A stretch of 23,051 bases of DNA from an uncultured Helcococcus sp. GTDB taxonomy: Bacteria > Bacillota > Clostridia > Tissierellales > Peptoniphilaceae. A model generated the notes under the pieces. That model did no database searches and was not told where the DNA came from. It saw nothing but the letters and a program-made list of their open reading frames with translations. Positions 1 through 7,017 of the stretch are shown here, piece by piece. Both the position numbers and the translations under genes were made by a program. Position 1 is the first letter of the stretch. Each line of letters starts with the position of its first letter. Location: NCBI GenBank assembly GCA_947253305.1, contig CAMXYZ010000009.1, positions 1 through 23,051 on the forward strand. Reading direction: 5' to 3'.

Positions 1-1197
1 AAGGTGGATTTTATACATGGAATCGAGAAATATAGCTTACACTATATTAAATCTAGACCAATTAAATCAACAATGCCAGTACTTATTACAATATCTATTT
101 ATTCCATCTTTTTAGGTATAGATAGGCGTTATTTATCCTTCAAAGCTGTAAATAAACAAGATATTGAAAAATTTGAAGACTTCCATGAAAAATATCCATA
201 TTCACTTACTAGTCATTCTTTTTATATGAATGATAAAAATGTGTTCTATAATAGTAAAAATACAGTTTCAATGTTATACAGACCTTATAAGTATAAATTA
301 TTTATTTTTGGAAATCCAACAGGTCTAGAAGAAGACTTTGAAGAGGCAATAGCTGAACTAATAGCAAAAGCAGCCGAATATAAGATGGATGTTGCTTTTT
401 ATCAAATAACTGGACAATATTTAGAAGACTTTGTAAATCAAGGCTTCAACTTGATAAAACTAGGTGAAACTGCTTTGATAGACTTAAATAATTTCTCTAT
501 GGAAGGTAAAAAATTTAAGATAATGAGGCGAACTTTGAATTCTATGGATGGTCTCGGATTGAGGTTTAAGGTTAATAATCCACCATTTTCTGATGAGTTC
601 TTAAATAATTTGAATAATATCTCACAAGAATGGCTTGGAAAAAGAAAAGAAATGCAATTTTCTGTTGGCTCCTTTGATAAGCGCTATTTACAAAAAGCAC
701 CCATCTTTACTATAGAAGATGAAGATAAAATATACGCTTTTGCAAATATGTTCCCTGTGGAAGGCACCAAAACTTTCTCTATTGACCTTATGCGTCATGT
801 AAATGAGATGCCATCCGGATTAATGGACATGATGTTCTTATCGATAATTAATTGGGGGAAATCTGAAGGATATGATACCTTTGACCTAGGTGTTGCACCT
901 CTATCAAATACTGGAAACAAAATGTACTCTTCAACAAAAGAAAAGGCTATAAATCTAGCCTATAAATATGGCAATAAAATTTATGGATTTAAGGGATTAA
1001 GGAAATTCAAAAGCAAATATACTCCCGCATGGAAATCTGTATTTCTCGCCTACAAAGATGAATTCAATCTAGTAGACACACTCATAAAAATAGTAAATCT
1101 CGTCAATGGCTACGGTGACAAACAAGATAATATATATGATGATATGAAAGATCTGGTTGAAGACAGAATAAAAAATAGAAATTCAAATAAACTATAA
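1..1197 (+). CDS. mprF: Phosphatidylglycerol lysyltransferase MprF, C-terminal part (5' truncated by window)
   Basis: This is the cytoplasmic synthase domain (DUF2156, GNAT-like fold) of MprF, which moves an aminoacyl group, usually lysine, from tRNA onto membrane phosphatidylglycerol. This lowers surface charge and protects against cationic peptides. Recognisable family segments are the MLYRPYK and FGNPTG strands, GKKFKIMRRTLN, the EWLGKRKEMQFSVGSFD block, and the DLGVAPLSN and FKGLRKFKSKY near the C-terminus. The reading frame is open to base 1. The GTG at 4 has no visible ribosome site, and the first ~40 residues look like the last hydrophobic stretch of the upstream membrane (flippase) domain. 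Full MprF is about 850 residues, so more than half is probably outside the window. Whether the donor is Lys- or Ala-tRNA cannot be read from this part. It stands alone on the plus strand, convergent with metK. Confidence 0.88.
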   Translation, partial: KVDFIHGIEKYSLHYIKSRPIKSTMPVLITISIYSIFLGIDRRYLSFKAVNKQDIEKFEDFHEKYPYSLTSHSFYMNDKNVFYNSKNTVSMLYRPYKYKLFIFGNPTGLEEDFEEAIAELIAKAAEYKMDVAFYQITGQYLEDFVNQGFNLIKLGETALIDLNNFSMEGKKFKIMRRTLNSMDGLGLRFKVNNPPFSDEFLNNLNNISQEWLGKRKEMQFSVGSFDKRYLQKAPIFTIEDEDKIYAFANMFPVEGTKTFSIDLMRHVNEMPSGLMDMMFLSIINWGKSEGYDTFDLGVAPLSNTGNKMYSSTKEKAINLAYKYGNKIYGFKGLRKFKSKYTPAWKSVFLAYKDEFNLVDTLIKIVNLVNGYGDKQDNIYDDMKDLVEDRIKNRNSNKL

Positions 1198-1202
1198 ATC
1201 AA

Positions 1203-1278
1203 AACCACCAGCTATAAGGTGACTAAAAAGTTATACTACATACAACTTTGAAGATAGTCAATCCCTATACTGGTGGTT
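1203..1278. repeat. Three-tier nested inverted repeat (long hairpin)
   Basis: Four successive arms pair in register. 1203-1211 (AACCACCAG) pairs with 1270-1278. 1213-1219 pairs with 1263-1269 with one mismatch and a one-base bulge at 1212. 1220-1225 (TGACTA) pairs with 1255-1260. 1227-1232 (AAAGTT) pairs with 1244-1249, leaving an 11-base loop. About 27 base pairs form over 76 bases. It lies 5 bases after the mprF stop. No T-run follows immediately; the nearest is about 14 bases on, so it is not a standard intrinsic terminator. The outer CCACCAG/CTGGTGG arms resemble the terminal hairpins of IS200/IS605-type elements, so a small remnant or non-autonomous derivative is possible. That is inference only. 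Confidence 0.7.
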
Positions 1279-1401
1279 ATCTATATATAAATTTTTCTTG
1301 TTATATCTTCACAATATCTATAAAAAAAATTCTGTTTACATATTCATTTTTTTTCAACCTCAAAATACTTATAGTATCTTAATTAAAAAGAAAAATCTTT
1401 A

Positions 1402-2577
1402 TTATTTATTTAAATACTTTTTTAGCTCATCTACTTTATCTAATTTTTCCCAAGAAAATTCTTCTCTACCAAAATGTCCATAAGCTGCAGTTTTGCTAAA
1501 CACACTATCTTTTAAGCCTAATGTGTCAATTATAGCTAAAGGTCTTAAATCAAAATGTTTTTCTACAATATCTGTTATAATATCATCGTCTAATTTTCCT
1601 GTACCATATGAGTCTACATAAATTGAAACAGGTTTTGCTATACCAATAGCATAAGCTACACCTACTTCTAATTTATCTGCAAGACCAGCTGCAACTATAT
1701 TTTTGGCAATATATCTCGCCATATATGAAGCAGATCTATCTACTTTTGATCCATCCTTTCCAGAAAATGCTCCACCACCATGTCTAGAAAATCCACCATA
1801 AGTATCTACTATTATTTTTCTTCCTGTAAGTCCTGAGTCGGATTTAGGACCTCCTATCACGAATCTTCCTGTAGGATTAATTAAGAATTTTGTATTCTCA
1901 TCTATATATTTTTTATTAATTACTGGTTTAATTACTTTTTCTATTAAATCTTCTCTTATTTGTTCTAAACTGACATCTTCATCGTGCTGAGCTGATACTA
2001 AAACAGTGTCAATTCTACTAGGTTTTCCATCAATATATTCAACTGTAATCTGTGTCTTCCCATCAGGCCTTAAATATCTGAGTTCCCCATTTTCTCTTAC
2101 ATCAGCAAGTTTTTTAGCTAATTTGTGAGATAAGATTAGAGGTAATGGCATATATTCTTCTGTCTCATTTGTCGCATATCCAAAGACCATGCCTTGATCA
2201 CCTGCACCAATTTTATCATATGGATCATCACTATTATGTTTTGCTTCTTGTGAATTATCCACTCCTAAAGCAATGTCTGCTGATTGCTCACTTAAGTCAA
2301 TCAATATTTCTGAGTCTTCTAAATTAAATCCATATTCAGGTTTTGAATATCCTTTTTTTTTAATTGTATCATGAACAATTTTCTCAATATCTATTGAAGC
2401 TTTTGATGTAACTTCTCCAACTATAAATATATTTTTTTCTGTTATCATCGCTTCACAAGCTACTCTAGAATCAGGATCTTCTGCTAAATAAGCATCTAGT
2501 ATTGAATCTGATATTTGATCACAAATCTTGTCAGGATGACCTTGCGTTACTGATTCTGATGTTAATAATTTTTTCAT
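1402..2577 (-). CDS. metK: S-adenosylmethionine synthetase
   Basis: The enzyme makes S-adenosylmethionine from methionine and ATP (with triphosphate cleavage) in the cytoplasm. At 391 residues it matches the usual family length. The family signatures are all present: GHPDK at 13-17 (ATP/methionine site), GAGDQGM at 124-130, and the glycine-rich GGGAFSGKD loop at 267-275. The ATG at 2577 has an AGGAGG ribosome site six bases upstream. The gene is monocistronic, with its own promoter, SAM-I riboswitch and terminator hairpin directly upstream, so expression should fall when SAM is plentiful. Its 3' end faces mprF. Only weak short hairpins (such as ATACT/AGTAT near 1367-1379) lie downstream and no convincing terminator was found. 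Confidence 0.97.
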   Translation of the reverse strand: MKKLLTSESVTQGHPDKICDQISDSILDAYLAEDPDSRVACEAMITEKNIFIVGEVTSKASIDIEKIVHDTIKKKGYSKPEYGFNLEDSEILIDLSEQSADIALGVDNSQEAKHNSDDPYDKIGAGDQGMVFGYATNETEEYMPLPLILSHKLAKKLADVRENGELRYLRPDGKTQITVEYIDGKPSRIDTVLVSAQHDEDVSLEQIREDLIEKVIKPVINKKYIDENTKFLINPTGRFVIGGPKSDSGLTGRKIIVDTYGGFSRHGGGAFSGKDGSKVDRSASYMARYIAKNIVAAGLADKLEVGVAYAIGIAKPVSIYVDSYGTGKLDDDIITDIVEKHFDLRPLAIIDTLGLKDSVFSKTAAYGHFGREEFSWEKLDKVDELKKYLNK

Positions 2578-2600
2578 ATTTCCTCCTATTCAAGAGTTTA

Positions 2601-2628
2601 AAATAAAAAATCCTTACAAAAAGTAAGG
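2601..2628 (-). terminator. Riboswitch expression-platform terminator
   Basis: On the minus strand CCTTAC (2623-2628) pairs with GTAAGG (2612-2617) around a TTTTT loop, followed by ATTTTTTATTT. It lies between the SAM-I aptamer and the metK ribosome site, the expected place for a ligand-controlled terminator. Confidence 0.9.
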
Positions 2629-2631
2629 CTA

Positions 2632-2740
2632 GTTCTTATCTTTCAAAGACATTCGCCTTTGTAGGACTTAGCACCTTACACTGTGTAGGTTGCCGGACTT
2701 CTTAGGGCCTATCCCTCCATCACTCTTGATAATAATTATT
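2632..2740 (-). ncRNA. SAM-I (S-box) riboswitch aptamer
   Basis: Read on the minus strand, the leader contains the S-box core: AGAG, then GATGGAGGGATAGGCCC, a GGCAACC turn, and GGTGCTAA followed by TCC, closed by a TTATC/GATAA helix (P1, about 2732 and 2636). These elements, with their order and spacing, define SAM-I. It sits between the metK promoter and the metK start, next to a terminator hairpin, which fits transcriptional attenuation by SAM. Confidence 0.95.
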
Positions 2741-2753
2741 ATTTAGTAATATA

Positions 2754-2782
2754 ATTCTATGATATGTCGCTTATTTTGTCAA
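2754..2782 (-). promoter_or_regulatory. metK promoter
   Basis: On the minus strand there is TTGACA (2777-2782), a 17-base spacer and TAGAAT (2754-2759). This is a near-consensus housekeeping promoter whose start would fall just before the SAM-I aptamer. Confidence 0.85.
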
Positions 2783-2787
2783 ATAAA

Positions 2788-3492
2788 CTATGCATTTACC
2801 CCTTTAATATCTTCTTTTAATTCTTCAATTAATTTTTGTTCATCAAGCTCTTTTTGTTTTCTTCTATCATTCGCTTCTTTTAAAGAGAATACACAACCAC
2901 AATAATTCTGTCTATATATATCAAATTTATTGCAGAGTTCCAAAGATCTTTTAAATCCATTTTTCTTTTTAAAATCTGCATATAAATACTTCATATCATA
3001 TTTTTTTTCAAGTCTCTCACCTATTGAATTAATTAATTGTGCATCTTTGTGTGGTGATATAGATAATGTTGTTGTAAAATAATCGAACCCATGATCTTTA
3101 GCAAATTGAGCAGCATAATCTAATCTTAATTCAAAACATATTCCACATCTTGGTCCGCCTTCTTTGTCTAATTCATGCCCTTTAACTGCTGTGAAATATT
3201 CTTTTGGATTATAATCAGTTTTAATTAATTCAATCTTATTAACTTTTTCAACTAAATCTATATATCTTTGTTGTTCAGCCTCTCTCTTATAAAATTCTTC
3301 TGAAGGATGTATATTTGGATTATAATATAGTACTGAAATATCAAAATGCTGAGTTAAATATTCCAATACATATGTGCTACAAGGAGCACAACAGCTATGC
3401 AATAACAGCTTTGGAGTATTACCATTTTGTGATTCTTTTTCAAGAATCTCTTCTAATTTTTTTTGATAATTTATTTTTTGTAGATTTGACAT
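2788..3492 (-). CDS. queH: Epoxyqueuosine reductase QueH
   Basis: This 234-residue protein matches QueH (DUF208), the non-cobalamin enzyme that reduces epoxyqueuosine to queuosine at the tRNA wobble position. The cysteine ligands are visible as CCAPC (C34, C35, C38), a CGIC pair (C116, C119) and a C-terminal CGC (C198, C200), which in the family hold an iron-sulfur cluster and adjacent metal. The segment YYNPNIHPSEE is also typical. The ribosome site is weak (GGGG about 8 bases before ATG). No other queuosine gene is in the window, so its substrate must come from genes elsewhere or from salvage. It is followed by the metK promoter and preceded by the rplL terminator, so it is probably a single-gene unit. 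Confidence 0.93.
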   Translation of the reverse strand: MSNLQKINYQKKLEEILEKESQNGNTPKLLLHSCCAPCSTYVLEYLTQHFDISVLYYNPNIHPSEEFYKREAEQQRYIDLVEKVNKIELIKTDYNPKEYFTAVKGHELDKEGGPRCGICFELRLDYAAQFAKDHGFDYFTTTLSISPHKDAQLINSIGERLEKKYDMKYLYADFKKKNGFKRSLELCNKFDIYRQNYCGCVFSLKEANDRRKQKELDEQKLIEELKEDIKGVNA

Positions 3493-3635
3493 AATAATTC
3501 CCCAATCTAAAGTTTTTACTTATATAATTTATCTAATTTGTAATATAAATTATAACATATATTTTATACTAATTCTTTCCAATATAGATTTTGAATAATA
3601 TTATTATTAAAATATTAATGAATTTATCTTTCACA

Positions 3636-3673
3636 CAAAAAAAAACGATAATATCATGAAATACTATCGTTTT
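3636..3673 (-). terminator. Intrinsic terminator after rplL
   Basis: On the minus strand AAAACGATA (3665-3673) pairs with TATCGTTTT (3642-3650), then a run of T follows. It lies about 19 bases after the rplL stop and ends the ribosomal block. Confidence 0.85.
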
Positions 3674-3691
3674 AATTATTTGTAAATTAAA

Positions 3692-4078
3692 TTATTTGAT
3701 TTCTACTGTTGCACCAGCTTCTTCTAATTTAGCTTTCATATCTTCAGCTTCATCTTTTGAAACTTTTTCTTTAATTGCTTTTGGTGCTGAATCAACTAAT
3801 TCTTTTGCACCTTTTAGATCTAATCCTGTTAGTTCTCTAACAACTTTGATTACTTTAATCTTTCCTTGACCTGCTGATTCTAATACAACATCAAATTCTG
3901 ATTGTTCTGCTGCTGCACCTGCTGATTCACCAGCTGCTGCTGGGCCTGCTGCTACAACTGCTGCTGGAGCTGCTGCTGAAACACCAAATTCTTCTTCTAA
4001 AGCTTTAACTAATTCTGCTAATTCTAATACTGTTAATTCTTTTACATCTTCTATTAATTTTGTTACTTTTTCTGACAT
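3692..4078 (-). CDS. rplL: 50S ribosomal protein bL12 (L7/L12)
   Basis: bL12 forms the multimeric stalk on the large subunit that recruits translation factors. At 128 residues it has the family layout: an N-terminal dimerisation helix (about 1-32), an Ala/Gly/Pro-rich hinge (about 33-58), and the C-terminal factor-binding domain with FDVVL, KVIKVVRELTGL and KGAKELVD. Its ATG has an AGGAGG site six bases upstream and follows the rplJ stop by 15 bases, so the pair is co-transcribed behind the L10 leader. A strong terminator follows. In many bacteria rpoB comes next; here it does not. Confidence 0.97.
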   Translation of the reverse strand: MSEKVTKLIEDVKELTVLELAELVKALEEEFGVSAAAPAAVVAAGPAAAGESAGAAAEQSEFDVVLESAGQGKIKVIKVVRELTGLDLKGAKELVDSAPKAIKEKVSKDEAEDMKAKLEEAGATVEIK

Positions 4079-4093
4079 TTTATCCTCCTAATA

Positions 4094-4621
4094 TTAAGCT
4101 TCTTGCTCTTGTTTTTCTTTTACTGCGTTTAATGCAATTACAAGACTTCTCATTGTACCTTGTAATACATTTGCGAATCCTTGAATAGGTGCATTTAATC
4201 CACCTAATACTTGTGCTAACAATACATCTCTTGTTGGTAGTTTTGCTAACGCTTTAACGCCTTCAGCATCTACCACTTTACCATCTATAATTCCTGCTTT
4301 AACCACTAATTTAGGGTTGTCTTTTGCAAAGTCTGCAGCAATTCTTGGTCCTGCAACCATATCTTCGTTACTAAATACAAAACCATTTGGTCCTTTTAGA
4401 TATTCTTCATATCCTTCATAACCTAGTTCTTCTAAAGCTATGTTAACCATTGTGTTTTTATAAACCTTATAGTTAACATCTTCAGCTCTGAACTTTGATC
4501 TTAATTCTGTTAGTTCAGAAACATTTAGTCCACGATATTCTACGATTGAAATAGATTTAGAGTTTTGAATAGCATCTTTAATTTCGCTTACCACTTGTTG
4601 TTTTAGTGTTAATGCGCTCAC
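4094..4621 (-). CDS. rplJ: 50S ribosomal protein uL10
   Basis: uL10 anchors the bL12 dimers to 23S rRNA at the stalk base. The 175 residues match the family, with the N-terminal SISIVEYRGLNVSELTELR block, KNTMVNIAL, and a C-terminal helix that binds bL12. The start is GTG at 4621, chosen because GGAGGTG lies directly upstream at normal spacing. Expression is probably autoregulated: its own promoter overlaps the end of rplA, and the 150-base leader carries an L10-type structure and an attenuator hairpin. Confidence 0.96.
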   Translation of the reverse strand: MSALTLKQQVVSEIKDAIQNSKSISIVEYRGLNVSELTELRSKFRAEDVNYKVYKNTMVNIALEELGYEGYEEYLKGPNGFVFSNEDMVAGPRIAADFAKDNPKLVVKAGIIDGKVVDAEGVKALAKLPTRDVLLAQVLGGLNAPIQGFANVLQGTMRSLVIALNAVKEKQEQEA

Positions 4622-4772
4622 TTTTCACCTCCAAAGTTTCATGGCTACTTTGACAATAATATAAAAATCTCCTCACGAAAAGACGCAAGGAGAGTTAATA
4701 ATCTTTATATCGCTCCTATATAGGTTTATTAAGGTTTCCCCCCTATAGTCTTTGGTAGCCTATTTAATTTAC
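4622..4772 (-). promoter_or_regulatory. L10 (rplJ) leader, autoregulatory RNA
   Basis: The minus-strand leader of about 150 bases begins GGTAAAT and contains GGCTACCAAAGACT followed by a G-run and AACCTTAATAAACCT, resembling the Firmicute L10 leader. It ends in a terminator hairpin and then a small hairpin abutting the ribosome site. GGCTAC (4755-4760) can pair with GTAGCC (4643-4648), an alternative long-range helix spanning the terminator. Known function of the family: binding of the L10-L12 complex controls read-through into rplJL. Applying it here is inference from position and motifs. Confidence 0.82.
4662..4693 (-). terminator. Attenuator hairpin in the rplJ leader
   Basis: On the minus strand TCTCCTTGCG (4684-4693) pairs with CGTGAGGAGA (4668-4677) in ten pairs, two of them G-U, around a six-base loop, then TTTTTAT. 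Located before, not after, a gene, it is an attenuator. Confidence 0.82.
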
Positions 4773-4778
4773 CAATCT

Positions 4779-4807
4779 ATATTACCATAGTAATATATTA
4801 AAGTCAA
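4779..4807 (-). promoter_or_regulatory. rplJL promoter
   Basis: On the minus strand TTGACT (4802-4807), a 17-base spacer ending TGG, and TAATAT (4779-4784). The -35 box directly follows the rplA stop codon (4808-4810). The -10 box is imperfect but is helped by an extended TGG. It makes rplJL separable from rplKA. Confidence 0.65.
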
Positions 4808-5509
4808 CTATTTTAGTTCTGCTAATTTCATAGTATTTAATTTGATACCAGGTCCCATTGTTGATGTTAATGTAACTGATCTTAAATATCTACCTTTAGC
4901 TGCTGCTGGTCTATCTTTATTTATCGCTGTAACTAATGCAACAATATTATCTTCTAGATCTGCTTCGCTAAAGCTTGCTTTACCTACTGCAACGTGTACG
5001 ATATTTTGTTTGTCTGTTCTATATTCAACCTTACCTGATTTTGCTTCTTTCACAGCTTTAGCTACATCCATTGTTACTGTACCTGTTTTTGGGTTTGGCA
5101 TTAATCCTCTTGGTCCTAATACTCTACCAACTTTACCAACTTGCCCCATCATATCAGGTGTTGCGATTGCTACGTCAAAGTCTAGCCAGTTTTCATTCTG
5201 TACTCTACTAATTAAATCTTCACCTGCAAAGTCAGCTCCAGCATCTAACGCTTCTTGAACTTTTTCTCCTTTTGCAAATACTGCAACTACAACTTCTTTA
5301 CCTGTACCGCTTGGTAATACTACTGTGTTTCTAACTTGTTGATCAGCATGTCTCGAGTCTACACCCAATTTTAAGTGTAATTCGATTGTTTCATCAAATT
5401 TTGCTGTTGATGTCTTTTTAACTAATTCAACAGCTTCTTTTAAATCGTATAATTTTTCTTTATCAACTAATTGTCTAATTTCTTTTGTTCTTTTTCCCAA
5501 TTTTGGCAT
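4808..5509 (-). CDS. rplA: 50S ribosomal protein uL1
   Basis: uL1 binds 23S rRNA at the L1 stalk (E site) and, in many bacteria, also represses its own mRNA. The sequence from MPKLGKRTKEIRQ gives 233 residues, the normal length, and contains the family signature LGPRGLMPNPKTGTV. An upstream in-frame start at 5551 would add 14 residues, but the ATG at 5509 has AGGAGG six bases before it, and the extra codons lie in the putative L1 operator, so 5509 is preferred. It follows rplK by about 50 bases and is co-transcribed with it. Confidence 0.96.
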   Translation of the reverse strand: MPKLGKRTKEIRQLVDKEKLYDLKEAVELVKKTSTAKFDETIELHLKLGVDSRHADQQVRNTVVLPSGTGKEVVVAVFAKGEKVQEALDAGADFAGEDLISRVQNENWLDFDVAIATPDMMGQVGKVGRVLGPRGLMPNPKTGTVTMDVAKAVKEAKSGKVEYRTDKQNIVHVAVGKASFSEADLEDNIVALVTAINKDRPAAAKGRYLRSVTLTSTMGPGIKLNTMKLAELK

Positions 5510-5521
5510 TTTTTCCTCCTT

Positions 5522-5551
5522 GTGGTGTCTGACGGACTTACGCCCTTCCAC
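5522..5551 (-). promoter_or_regulatory. Putative L1 operator in the rplK-rplA spacer
   Basis: The mRNA reads GTGGAAGGG, then GTAAGT, CCGTCA and ACACCAC, directly between the rplK stop and the rplA ribosome site. The closing GTGG/CCAC helix and internal GGG/CCG arrangement match the element before rplK and resemble L1-binding mRNA sites. The match is by motif, not by search. Confidence 0.6.
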
Positions 5552-5560
5552 TTTTCACTA

Positions 5561-5983
5561 TTATTCTACTGTAATTCCCATTGATCTTGCTGTACCTTCT
5601 ACCATTCTTTCAGCTGCTTCTATTGAAGCTGCATTTAAATCTGGCATTTTTAATTCAGCAATTTCTCTAACTTGAGCTCTTGTCAATTTTCCAACTTTAT
5701 TTTTATTTGGTTCACCAGAAGCTTTACTCATACCTAATGCTTTTTTAATTAACACTGGTGCTGGTGGTGTCTTTGTAATAAATGTAAATGATCTATCTGC
5801 ATATATAGTGATAACAACTGGTATAATTAAACCTTGTTGTTCTTGAGTCTTAGCATTAAATGCCTTTGTAAATTCCATAATATTGATCCCTGTTGGACCT
5901 AATGCTGTACCAACTGGTGGTGCTGGTGTCGCTTGACCTGCTGGAATTTGTAATTTTACTATTGATTGTACTTTCTTAGCCAT
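5561..5983 (-). CDS. rplK: 50S ribosomal protein uL11
   Basis: uL11 binds the GTPase-associated region of 23S rRNA at the stalk base. The 140 residues are the standard length, with the N-terminal PAGQATPAPPVGTALGP rRNA/thiostrepton-site segment, the central FTFITKTPPAPVLIKKA block and the C-terminal GTARSMGI end. The ATG at 5983 has AGGAGG upstream. It follows nusG by 66 bases, a spacer that holds an L1-operator-like structure, and leads into rplA. Confidence 0.97.
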   Translation of the reverse strand: MAKKVQSIVKLQIPAGQATPAPPVGTALGPTGINIMEFTKAFNAKTQEQQGLIIPVVITIYADRSFTFITKTPPAPVLIKKALGMSKASGEPNKNKVGKLTRAQVREIAELKMPDLNAASIEAAERMVEGTARSMGITVE

Positions 5984-6005
5984 TATTTCCTCCTAAATAA
6001 CTAAT

Positions 6006-6030
6006 GTGGTTTTGGCGGTTTCCCTCCCAC
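6006..6030 (-). promoter_or_regulatory. Putative L1 operator before rplK
   Basis: The mRNA reads GTGGGAGGG, AAA, CCGCCA, AAA, CCAC in a 25-base stretch about 22 bases before the rplK start. The shape (GTGG closing with CCAC, GGGAGGG facing CCGCC) matches known L1-binding leader sites of rplK operons. A second, slightly longer copy precedes rplA. Confidence 0.65.
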
Positions 6031-6049
6031 TAAAAAAAATGATTATATT

Positions 6050-6610
6050 TTACTGTTTTATATCTGTAAATTCGATTTCAGCACGTGTGTCTCCACCAAG
6101 GATATCAATAAGTGCTGTAACAACTTGTTTTTCATAGTTGATGTCTGTGACTTTACCTTCAAATCCTTCAAAAGGCCCTGATATAAATTCAACAGTATCA
6201 CCAATTTGAACCTTAAAGTCTTCTGGATTAATCTTAACTTCTATAGCTTCTTCACCTTCGATACCGAATTTCTTAATTTCCTTAGGTGTTAAAGCTACCG
6301 GATCTCCATCTGGTCCAATAAATCCTGTAACTCCCTTAGTATTTCTAATTAAATACCAATTTCTAGAGTCGATAATCATCTTTATTAGTACATATCCTGG
6401 GAAAATCTTTCTTTCTTTTATAGTTTTTTTCCCGCCTTTATTATCTTCATACTTTTCCATGGGTACTCTCACATCAAATACATTGTGTGCTTTCCCATTT
6501 TCGATCATGTTTTCTATCTTACTCGCTACTTTGTTTTCATGCCCTGAATAAGTATGAACAACATACCAATTCGCTTGTTCGATTGTTTGTTCTAATTCTT
6601 TGTTGTCCAT
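6050..6610 (-). CDS. nusG: Transcription elongation/antitermination factor NusG
   Basis: NusG binds RNA polymerase and couples it to the ribosome or modulates pausing and termination. The 186 residues show the NGN domain (WYVVHTYSGHE near the N-terminus, then KIFPGYVLIKM) and a C-terminal KOW domain (GDTVEFISGPFEGFEGKV). A short acidic/Gln-rich leader of about 14 residues precedes the NGN fold. The ATG has AAGGAG upstream and lies 14 bases after secE, the classic secE-nusG pairing. Confidence 0.97.
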   Translation of the reverse strand: MDNKELEQTIEQANWYVVHTYSGHENKVASKIENMIENGKAHNVFDVRVPMEKYEDNKGGKKTIKERKIFPGYVLIKMIIDSRNWYLIRNTKGVTGFIGPDGDPVALTPKEIKKFGIEGEEAIEVKINPEDFKVQIGDTVEFISGPFEGFEGKVTDINYEKQVVTALIDILGGDTRAEIEFTDIKQ

Positions 6611-6624
6611 TTTTACTCCTTTAT

Positions 6625-6807
6625 TTAAACAGCAAGTGAAAGTAAGAACGCAAATAATTCATCTAGTGCATATACTATTACTGAAACAGCAATAATTGCT
6701 GTAATAACAACTAATGTTGTTTTGAATAATTCATTCCTACTTGGCCATGTAATTCTACCAAATTCTTTTCTTATTCCTGTAAAGAAACCTGATTTTTTTG
6801 AACTCAT
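6625..6807 (-). CDS. secE: Preprotein translocase subunit SecE
   Basis: This 60-residue protein is the small essential SecE subunit of the SecYEG channel. It has the typical short Gram-positive form: a charged N-terminus, the amphipathic helix with EFGRITWPSRNELFKTT, then one membrane helix (about residues 29-57). The ribosome site GGAGAT overlaps the rpmG stop codon, indicating coupling, and nusG follows 14 bases on. Confidence 0.95.
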   Translation of the reverse strand: MSSKKSGFFTGIRKEFGRITWPSRNELFKTTLVVITAIIAVSVIVYALDELFAFLLSLAV

Positions 6808-6816
6808 TGATATCTC

Positions 6817-6966
6817 CTATTTAGTTTCTCTATGAACTGTTCTCTTATTACAGAATTTGCAATATTTCTTTAACTCAATCCTGTCTGTAGTATTTGATTT
6901 ATTCTTCATAGTATCGTAGTTTCTTTGTTTGCATTCTGTACATGCAAGTTTTACCTTATCTCTCAT
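6817..6966 (-). CDS. rpmG: 50S ribosomal protein bL33, zinc-ribbon form
   Basis: A 49-residue frame begins MRDKVKLACTECKQRNY and ends NKRTVHRETK, the L33 pattern. Four cysteines in two CxxC pairs (CTEC and CKFC) mark the zinc-binding form rather than the zinc-independent form. The ATG at 6966 follows AGGAGG. It is first in the rpmG-secE-nusG run and sits behind a strong promoter. The gene is short but unambiguous. Confidence 0.96.
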   Translation of the reverse strand: MRDKVKLACTECKQRNYDTMKNKSNTTDRIELKKYCKFCNKRTVHRETK

Positions 6967-6987
6967 TTTTTACCTCCTACGTTATAT

Positions 6988-7008
6988 TATCAGACGGTAA
7001 CTCTGATA
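6988..7008 (-). promoter_or_regulatory. 5' UTR hairpin before rpmG
   Basis: TATCAGA and TCTGATA form a perfect seven-pair stem with a seven-base loop, between the promoter and the rpmG ribosome site. No T-run follows, so it is not a terminator. It may stabilise the transcript end. Confidence 0.5.
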
Positions 7009-7017
7009 CATCGATAA

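Noticed and set aside
3493..3635. A promoter for queH
   Set aside because: Several TATAAT-like boxes exist in this A/T-rich spacer, but none has an acceptable -35 box at 16-18 bases.
4842..5258. Plus-strand open frame of 138 codons across rplA
   Set aside because: It is the antisense shadow of rplA, has no ribosome site and no recognisable domain.
5510..5551. Longer uL1 start at 5551 adding 14 residues
   Set aside because: The ATG at 5509 has an AGGAGG at proper spacing and gives the normal family length; the extra codons fall in the putative L1 operator.
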